Notes under the pieces: model-generated
Databases searched by the model: none
Seen by the model: only the letters and a program-made list of their open reading frames with translations
Told to the model about the DNA's origin: nothing
Program-made: the position numbers and the translations under genes
Shown here: in pieces, positions 55,791 through 64,000 of the stretch
Position numbering within the stretch: the stretch's first letter is position 1
Layout: each line of letters begins with the position of its first letter
Assembly: GCF_018691265.1 (NCBI RefSeq)
Contig: NW_024881303.1
Coordinates: forward strand, 10,781,777-10,845,776
Length of the DNA stretch: 64,000 nt
From: Tyto alba
Taxonomy: Eukaryota; Chordata; Aves; Strigiformes; Tytonidae
Direction of reading: 5' to 3'

Positions 55791-57340
55791 AATGCCGGAG
55801 GAGTCAGGCACTTGGAATGGGAGGGGGCAGATAAAGCCTGCGGGACTGCCCGGGAGGAGTGGGAGGCAGCCTGGGAGTTTTCACTGCCATGCCAGGGGCA
55901 GGGGAATTGTGGAGGGCTCCAGTTTTCAGCTTGGAGGTGGAACTGTGAACCTCAATCTTTTTTTGCCTTCTTCAGGACAAAAAAAGTTTCCTTTTGATTT
56001 TTTTTTTTTTTTTTAAACCCCACATTTTAATGTGAATGGGACAAGGAAAAGAGATTTTGTGTCAAGTGAAAAAAAAAGGAAACAGAAGCAAAGATATATG
56101 TTGAAGTGTCTGAAATATGGTATGAAATGAACGGTCAGTTGCTGTTTGGAGTTACAGCTGGGTAAAGGCAGTGCCATTGCACTGAGGTTGATGAGGTTTA
56201 TTAGATTTCTCTGCTGTGGATGAGATTACACCCCCGAGAAGCCAAAAAGGAAGCTGTGAATCTTAGCCACTTTTAGAATCACAAATCAATATAGGGAGGA
56301 GGAAATTTGAGCTCTGATTAAAAACAGATTGTTGCAGAGCCTCTGGGAGTGGGGACTCGTGCAAAGCAACACTCAGCTACACAATGCACTGGTGACCCAG
56401 AGATACGGCTGTGACAGGATGCTCTTGAGATGGGAGCACAGCCAGCAAGCTGTGGTGCCCTCTGAGAGGGTGCAGGAAGATGCTGATAGTGATCAAAAGC
56501 AGAGAAGTCTAAGAAAGTTTTCAGTGTTCACCTTGTGTGGAGGAAGTGCTATCACACTCTCACAGTGAGAATTAGTGTGGTGTAGCCACTGGGGAAACCA
56601 TGAGGACAACAGGAGAGCCAACATCTGGCCGTGCTTCTGTACCTGGATGGTGGTGTGACTCTGGTTTCAGAGCTCATTAGGTGTCTGAAGACCTTTGGAG
56701 ATGTGTATCCCCATGCCCTTCCATTAAACAGAGACATCTTATTTGCCTGTATTAAGTGCTTTGAGATCTGCTGGGCTGTTAAGTTCTGGGTTATGATCCC
56801 TGCCAACTTCTTTGTGGGATGTGAAAGGGGCTTGTTCACAGGATGTGTGATCACTCCACTTGAGCCGCCACTGGTCTTGGGAGGATCTGGGCATCCACAC
56901 CTGCCAAACCAGGCACCAGGCACAGATGTAAAAGATCACAGAGGGTGATGCACTTTGTCTGGACAAATGACTGACTATTGTTTCCAGGAAGATATAAAAG
57001 GGTTACCGGCAGTTACGAAATAAATAGTTATGAGTTGTGGTATCAGAAGGCCTGAGAAGATGCCTGCACATTTTTTTTCTCTTTTTTTTAAGTTTTTTTT
57101 TTCCTTACACATTTAGTAAATATTAGCTAGGGACACCTTAAGCAACACCTTCAGTCTCTGCACTGTGCAGGTTGGATACAGGGTCAGTGGAATCAGCAGA
57201 GACTCCACTAAATTCCTCTCTGAGGATCAGTCTGGAAACAGCAGTAAGCCCAGCCATGCAGGTTAGCTGCAGACCAGGTAGGAATTTCTTGCCACGTATG
57301 GAAAAGTGAGCTTGGGAAGAGCTGGGCCATCGTTTCTACC

Positions 57341-57923
57341 TGTTCTGGTTTAATCCCAGCTGGCAACTAAGCCCCACACAGCTGCTCGCTCCCTCTCCCA
57401 AGGTGGGATGGGGGAGAGAATTAGAAGGGTAGAAGTGAGAAAACTCGTGGGTGAGATAAAGACACATTAATAGGTAAAGCGAAAGCCACGCAAGCAAAGT
57501 AAACCCAGGAATTCCTTCCGCCCTCCCCGGGGGCAGGCGGGGGCTCAGCCACCCCCAGCACAGCCGGGCTGCATCACGTCGAGCGGCGACTTGGGCAGAC
57601 AAACGCCGTAACGCTGAATGTCCCCCCTTCCTTCTCCTTCCCCCAGCTGTGTGTGCTGAGCATGACGCCCTATGGTGTGGGATATCCCTGGGGTCAGCTG
57701 GGGTCACCTGTCCCAGCTGTGTCCCCTCCCAACTCCTTGTGCACCCCCAGGCTGCTCGTGGTGGGGTGAGAGGCAGAAAAGGCCTTGACTCTGTGTAAGT
57801 GCTGCTCAGCAATAAGGAAAACATCCCTGTGTTATCAACACCGTTTCCAGCACAAATCCAAAACATGGCCCCATACTAGCTACTATGAAAAAAATAAACT
57901 CTATCCCAGCCAAATCCAGCACA
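57341..57923 (-). mobile_element. Solo LTR of an endogenous retrovirus
   Basis: A 583-bp unit bounded by TG...CA matches an LTR family I know as common in neoavian genomes. Recognisable blocks run from the TTTAATCCCAGCTGGCAACT edge, through GTGAGAAAACTCGTGGGTGA and GTCCCCTCCCAACTCCTTGT, to CTACTATGAAAAAAATAAAC near the other edge. Sense orientation is the minus strand. The promoter region (about 57,635-57,680) has lost an intact TATA box. No internal gag/pol/env sequence and no second LTR were seen, so it is a solo LTR. Flanking bases share only CTA, so the target-site duplication is worn or misplaced. Confidence 0.85.
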
Positions 57924-58536
57924 CTAGACAAGATGCAAGCTTATCCAGCCTGTAACTGGATGTGAACTCTCTTCTTGAATTCATGCTGATTTAGAGGAAA
58001 AAAAGCCGCTCTTCTAGCTGTCTTGATGAACAAGATGAAAACATGCTTTGCCACCTGATTTAGCTCTTGCATGGGGATGGAAGTGAGCAGGCAGCTGTGT
58101 CCTCTCTGCTTCCAGGTCTTGATGCTGCTCTGCGAAGCCCCACAAGTACCTTGGGCAGCTGGGGAGCTGGGGGGACCGCAGGCAGCCCCAGGGGCTGGGC
58201 AACGGAGAGGCAGGCAGGAGGAAAATCAACAGCAGTAAAATTGGGAAAGTAAAATAGCTTGTGCTGGGCTCGTTGGGGAAGTGGTGTCACTGGCTGCCAG
58301 GGTCCTTCCTTTTCATCATGGTTGTGGTGCAGGAGCCAGTAATGCTGCAAATGGACACTGAAGCAATGAGACATGGTCTGTGGTATGTCCAGGTGTGCAG
58401 GGAACAGGTATAGTCAAACGCTGTAGGACATTGCTGTGCCAGCACAAAAGAGGCTAAAGGAGAGACCTGAGGATTGGTAACCTGCCTCAGCTACTGACTC
58501 GTGCTGTGAAGCCAAGTAGCTCCTGTCCACACCTAT

Positions 58537-58553
58537 TGTGTGTGTGTGTGTGT
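58537..58553 (+). repeat. (TG)n microsatellite
   Basis: About eight TG dinucleotides, short and probably of little significance except as a possible polymorphic marker. Confidence 0.85.
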
Positions 58554-58961
58554 ATGCACATGCCCAGTGACAACAAAGGCAGAGCAACTTTACTTCAAAG
58601 CACGCTATTCAGGAACAGGCTTGGGTGCTTTGCTGGAAGGGACCATGGCTGAGTGGTTCACACCAAACTGACTCTCCTGGGGGTGCCCATGGCTCAGGGT
58701 TATGCCTTTCCTCAGGCCGGATCCAGTGTGTATGGGGCTGAGCTGGAGGTGGGATCCCTGCAGCGCGTCTGCAGGCTGGCACGGTGCGCTCAGGGCTCTT
58801 GTTCAGCACAGGTAAACTGATTCTGGGCTCAGAAACCTCCAGGCAGAGACATGCAGGTGCTCATTTGCCACTTTCATACCCATCTGTGCAATAGTGACCA
58901 CAGACCAAGCCGTTTCTTTCTATTTCCCATTTTTGCAACTGTTGTTTTATTTCTTATGCAG

Positions 58962-59172
58962 GGCTGACCTTGTTGGGGGCTATGGCCACCCTGACAAGCT
59001 CCAGCTGCTGTTTAGGAAGGGTACTGGAGCCAGAGCTGCAGGAGGAGGCTGTGCTTATGTAACTGGCGAGAAGAGGCTTGAGTCCTGTTTCTCACTCTTG
59101 GGTGAAAGCTCTTCCTCCCCTGAGGATGGGGATGAAGGACAGGGTATCTTAAGCCTGAACGGGAGTGACTGA
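58962..59172 (+). other. Candidate unrecognised exon
   Basis: A pyrimidine-rich tract and TTATGCAG acceptor precede an open frame. It begins ADLVGGYGHPDKLQLLFRKG and ends SSSSPEDGDEGQGILSLNGS D with a stop. Composition is protein-like (Gly/Ser/acidic end), but the family is not recognised and chance is a real alternative. Confidence 0.2.
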
Positions 59173-62100
59173 ACACTTGCCTGTGATGCTGGCAGGATGA
59201 CAGCCCCTTCTTGGCCTGGGTAGAACCATGCATCCGCTTCCTTTTCAAAATTATGCTGCATGGGGCAATTAATCTTCACGGAGAGGGAGAGGTTCAGACA
59301 TTCAACTGGGTAGGAAGAAAGCCTGGGCCTTCAGGACCCTTGATGCTGCTCTGTGCTCTGGGTCAGCACAGTCACCCAGGATCAATATAGAACAAACCAG
59401 CCACAGATCTATTTCATTTCTCTATTTTCTGAGGAAGGACCAAGTGAGGTCCTTAACCCTGGGCAACAGCCGAAAAAGCACTTCATACCTCTGCCTCTGG
59501 CCTGCCGGGGCAGCTCTCTGCAGGGCAGGATGGGTTTCAGTTTGACTGCCTTCTGTAATGTCTGTGGTGATGTGGCTGTACAGCTGTGAGGACACCGGGG
59601 CAGTGCCCAGAGGGACGGGAGCCCTGACCCTACTCGCTAGCGACCTGCCCAAATGCCTGCGCTGAGGAAGAGGAGGCTGATTCTTGCAGCAGTGCTCAGG
59701 ATGAACGCTGGACTAAAGGGTTCATGAAACCATTGCCTAAATCACCCCACTTGCCACTCAGGGCACATATAAAGCTCCATGAGGAAGCCAGGGCCAGGAC
59801 ATTATGTGCTGCACGGAGAGACATGACACTCGGGGTTTCAGGATTGCACCTTCAGCTGATTTTCTGTCATCAAGGAACAGCCCCACTTCCAAAATATTCA
59901 TCTGGATCCTGGAAACCGTCTAAGACCCCTTGTCGTCTCTGAGTCAGTAAAACATGTTGACCTCAGCTTAACTTCAACCTCATGGCTAGTTGACATACCT
60001 GTGTGTTGGAGCGTTCTGCTGAAAATTAGTGGCAACCAATCAAGGCATCTAAAATATGGCGGTTGGGCACAAATTGTGACCTCTGATAAGCATCCCTATC
60101 ACAGACTTTACTAAGTAGAGTTGCCAGATGATGATCTGCTTATATTAAGTGTGCCTCAACTTGTCCATCCCTTTTCTGTGCCAGCAAATGAGCGCCCACA
60201 TCATTTTCCGTACTGCCGGTGTCCCCATTGATGTGGTGCGGTTCTCTCTTTGGGTGCCACACTGGAGTGTGTCTTCCCCTCTCTCATTTGCAAAGGAGTT
60301 ATTTATTGCCCCAGACTGCAAGACGGGTGAAGTGGCTAGGGGCAGCCATGTAAAATGGCTTACAGATCATTGATTGCCACGGATGAGAAGACAGCAATTA
60401 CACTATTTACACCATAGTTGTTTTGGTTTACAGCCTAATTCGCATTCATTCCCCTGTAACAAATTCTCAAAGAAAAAACACCCGTTCATTGGTGTTACTC
60501 ATCTGTATAATTAAACAGTAAGTGCCTGATCTGTCAAATTGATAGAGGCTCATTCAGGTTTTGCTTGCAATGTGTTTGCTCAGTGGAAGGGTGGAGCCCT
60601 TCAGAGCTGGCACAGCTCCATTAAAACCAGCTCTGTTAAAGTGATGAATGGAGGTCTACATAGTTACCCACACTGCTTTTACAGTGGGCAAGAGTGCTGA
60701 TTGCAGATAACAAGGCACTCGCTTAGGGTTTTGGGCTGTATTAACATCCCAATGCTTACCAGGTTGATCATTCAAACCACTTCAGAAAAAAAAAGAACCA
60801 AGTCTGTTCCCCACGGCCAAGCGTTTCCCAGGGTACTGGAGAGCGTGTGAGGTTGACTTCTTCCGGTCTTAAATCACAACTTGACAGTTTCAAAATGGAG
60901 ATATCTTGTAACAGCCCTTTACCATCTATATCCTTTGCACGTGGATTGTGCGTGGGGAGTGAATGACATTGATCACACCAGATGGCACCGCTATTTGATT
61001 TTCTGGTTTATTATTGACTTGCATTCCCTAGTTGCCATGTGCTGTTTGCTCTTTAAGGGGAAACGATACAGTAGAGCCATGTGATGTTCTGCAAGGCTCA
61101 GTGTCTGCATCCCCCACTGAGACTTCAGTCCCTTTCAAACAAAGCTTGTAACCCTTATTCTGGCTCTTCTCACACCATTTTGGTGCCAATGAATTTACCA
61201 TGACCATTCAAGACTATATAAACTCCTTATCATTACCAGAGCAGTGCTCCTTTGCACTACTTTGTCCAACCACTGCTGTCTGTGTCTACCTTTTCTACAC
61301 TTCATTGTGTTGGTGGATTTCACCAGACCAAATCCCCTGAAGGGACACAAATCAAGCTACGCTGAAGAATGTTTGCACTGGCAGAAGACCAAGTTTTCAG
61401 TGGAGGATGCTTTGCACAAGCCTTTCAAGGGAGGCTGATGGAACGGGCGAGGGATGTGCCTTTTGCAGACAACAAGAGCAGGAGCTGTGAGTACTGCATT
61501 TGTCATTTTGCATTTATCCAGAAACACTAAATGAATATGCACTGAATACGTGGGCCTTTGGAAAGTGAGGTTTCCCTCCTAGAATATGAGGACAGGCATA
61601 TTCTAGGTTTTTCCAAAGAGTCCTCAATTCTTGCAGCTCAACCTTCAGACTTTTCTTATGCTTAGGCATTGACAGTGCAAATGCCCTTGAAGAGGACTGT
61701 AGATCTGTGCCAGGTTCTGCTCTGGGACTTGTGTAAGTGGGTCTTGTGGCCAGCCTTTGCTGTGAGTCAGCCTGGTGACAACATGCCACCTTCCTATTTC
61801 GTGGTTCTGGTTCCACGGGTTGGGATTTTTAAATTTTTTTTTTTTTTTAATCACATATCTACTTCTGTATTTTTTAATGTTTTTTAGAGAAGTGATACCT
61901 TCAGATTGAATTCTCTTCCTGTGCAGGCAGCATGGGGGGCAATGGGTAGTGACTTGAAATAGGTATGAATCAGATTTGTTCTGCATTCCAGTGAACTTAG
62001 AGGAAGTAAAGACATCTGAAACGGATCAGTCCTCCTTACGTTACCCACACACACCCTTCTGGCATCTCAGCATACGCTGCTTACCAAGGGTACTGCTGGT

Positions 62101-64000
62101 GAGTCAGGCAGAAAAATTCAGTCCTCTCCCCCATTTAGGTGCATGTACCCTTAGAGCAACAAATATATTACTTCAGTAAGGAGGTATTTTACATGTGTAT
62201 ATCTCTTTACATTTCTATAATTTCTACCAGAATATGATTGGCAGCAACAAGGCATGAGCTCAGCTTTTAGATTAGATTCCTAATAAAACATTGGCTTGGG
62301 TGCCCCGCTTGGGAAAACTAAGCTTTCAGTTGCTTGGGGAGATATTTTCTACTCAGAAATGTGGATTAGTTGGGTAAATTAACTGTATTTTACTGAAGGG
62401 CGAAAAGAAAAAAAATCTAGTAGCTCACCCTGTTCTTGATAATGGCCCCTACTTTGTAGACTTCCCTGTCTCTTTGCTCCATTGGCACCCCAAACCTCGC
62501 AGAACTGCTTTAGGTGAGGGTGACAGCTCACCATGAGTACTTGGGCAATTAATTCAGAGTCTGCCTGAAGTAACAACATTTCCACAGCTTTCTGCCATGT
62601 CTCCTCTTTGAACAGAAATACCTCCTAAATGTAGGGAGATTGCAGAAGTCTCAGGTCTTTAATCTCCTTTATTTCTTCCAGATGCCCACAGAGCCTCCAG
62701 CTAATTTGTATCATTTTTTTTTGCCAGGAATTTAGGTTTCATCCAACCAGCAGTGTCTGCAGCTGCAATTAGAGTTTAAGAAGCTCTAAGGGTAAGTAAA
62801 GAACGGTGCTGGGATAAGGCCAGTGACCTTGAGGCTTTCCCCAGGGAAGCAAGAAACCTGTTGAGAAGCGGGGCAAGACTTCACTGGAATTACACTGCAA
62901 GGTCATCCTAGTGTTGCTTTTCTTGCTGATTTTCCCCTAATAACCAAGGCCACTCCATGGTCAACTTGTGAGTCTGGGAGCTTAATTTAGATGGAAATTC
63001 CCTCTTGTCCTGCAGTATCTTTGTCCCTCTTCAAGCAGCAGCAAAATCAGGAGATAACTTGTGAACCGGCTAATCTGGACAGGTTTCCACTGGCCTGGGA
63101 AAACCTGTGTTCATGATCCAGACTTTACTTCAGTGCTTATCTCCACTTTTTGTCCCTAAACCACATGAGAAAGGGAATTTTGGGGTTTGCATGGGCAAAG
63201 CAATGTTTCTTCCACCTTAGCCTTGCTGTTGGAGAGAGATTAATTTCTTTCTGCCATGTTTCTGAAAGCCAGACTAACTCCCCAGATACTCAGCCTGAAA
63301 TGTGTACACAGTGGATAAAACTTCAGCCCAAACAACAGACATTTGAAAAGTTATAGGGAAGAAAACCAAGGTAAACATGGAGTAACCTTCCTCAGAGCAG
63401 ATCTACCAAGCTGATCAGTCCTTAGCAGCGTTGCTCAGTGTTCTTCTGTCTGGTGTTCTTGTGGGTAGGCACCACTCCACTTCCGTGATTAGACAGTCTC
63501 TATCTGCAAATCCTACTAAGCACACATTGAATCAGCAGGTATCTTAAGAGGAGGAGGTTTATCTCAGTTCTTAGGCAATCTCTTTCTTTGGGTTCTTTTA
63601 GCCTTCAATTTAAGATGTGTCAGCAGGAAAATAAGCCACCAGAGTTGTTAAATTTAAATGTAAGTATCACTTCTGTGCTTTCCTGTTCTCTTGAGTAGAG
63701 GAAACCTGAAAAGATGTGTGTGTCTGTAAGAAAACACTTCTTTAAAAATTGAAACTAAGGAAGTAGAAATGAGGATCTTCATAAAGTATACCATCTTTCT
63801 GATGATTTCAGTATTTCTACTGTTAACAAAGTTTACTGAAGTTGACTCTGTTCCCACTGAAATCTCCAGAAAGATTTCTGTTCACATGAGGGTTGATCCA
63901 GGACCCACACAGAAAATCAAGCAAAATAGTCCAACATCCAGATTGTCACGCACAGTATTTTGTGTCTCACCTGAGAGTTGTCTCAGGCTGCACATACTCT
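59173..64000. other. Intergenic tract, no gene recognised
   Basis: Only short open frames are present. One at 60,185-60,373, after a CTGTGCCAG acceptor-like site, encodes QMSAHIIFRTAGVPIDVVRF and onward, but has no recognised family. No repeat family was identified. Confidence 0.55.

Overview
The window is vertebrate nuclear DNA, almost certainly from a bird. It shows compact split-gene structure with GT-AG (and one GC-AG) introns, low repeat content, a CR1 LINE 3' fragment, worn CR1/L3-type LINE remnants, and a solo LTR of a family I recognise from neoavian genomes. No bacterial, organellar or tRNA/rRNA features were seen.

The one securely identified gene is INF2 (inverted formin 2) on the minus strand. 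I rebuilt 20 coding exons between 24,005 (ATG) and 6,901. All exon phases join into one open frame of 1,316 codons plus one base. The order is the N-terminal DID (about residues 1-330), a proline-rich FH1 made of near-identical 39-bp repeats (about 425-580), the FH2 actin-assembly domain (about 610-1000), the WH2-like DAD (about 1018-1040), and a diverged acidic/serine-rich tail. The last, CAAX-type exon (CVIQ in human) was not found. Reading through the final donor adds 38 codons before a stop at 6,785.

Layout: 1-6,784 has no recognisable gene (3' flank or last intron of INF2). 6,901-24,020 is the INF2 body. 24,021-42,893 is probably the first INF2 intron, with a small CpG-rich patch at 32.6-32.8 kb. 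42.3-43.5 kb is a strong CpG island with a good minus-strand splice donor at 42,894/42,893, the best candidate for the noncoding first exon and promoter. Its left edge overlaps a 31/43-bp minisatellite whose copies decay into the island. 43.5-64 kb is a repeat-poor intergenic tract with LINE relics (48.5 and 50.9-52.0 kb), a CR1 tail (45.7 kb), a solo LTR (57.3-57.9 kb) and a few unrecognised candidate exons on the plus strand.

I found no convincing new multi-gene system. The points most worth a second look are the homogenised FH1 repeat, the unresolved INF2 C-terminus, the paired alternative splice sites at exons 19/20, and the minisatellite/CpG-island junction.
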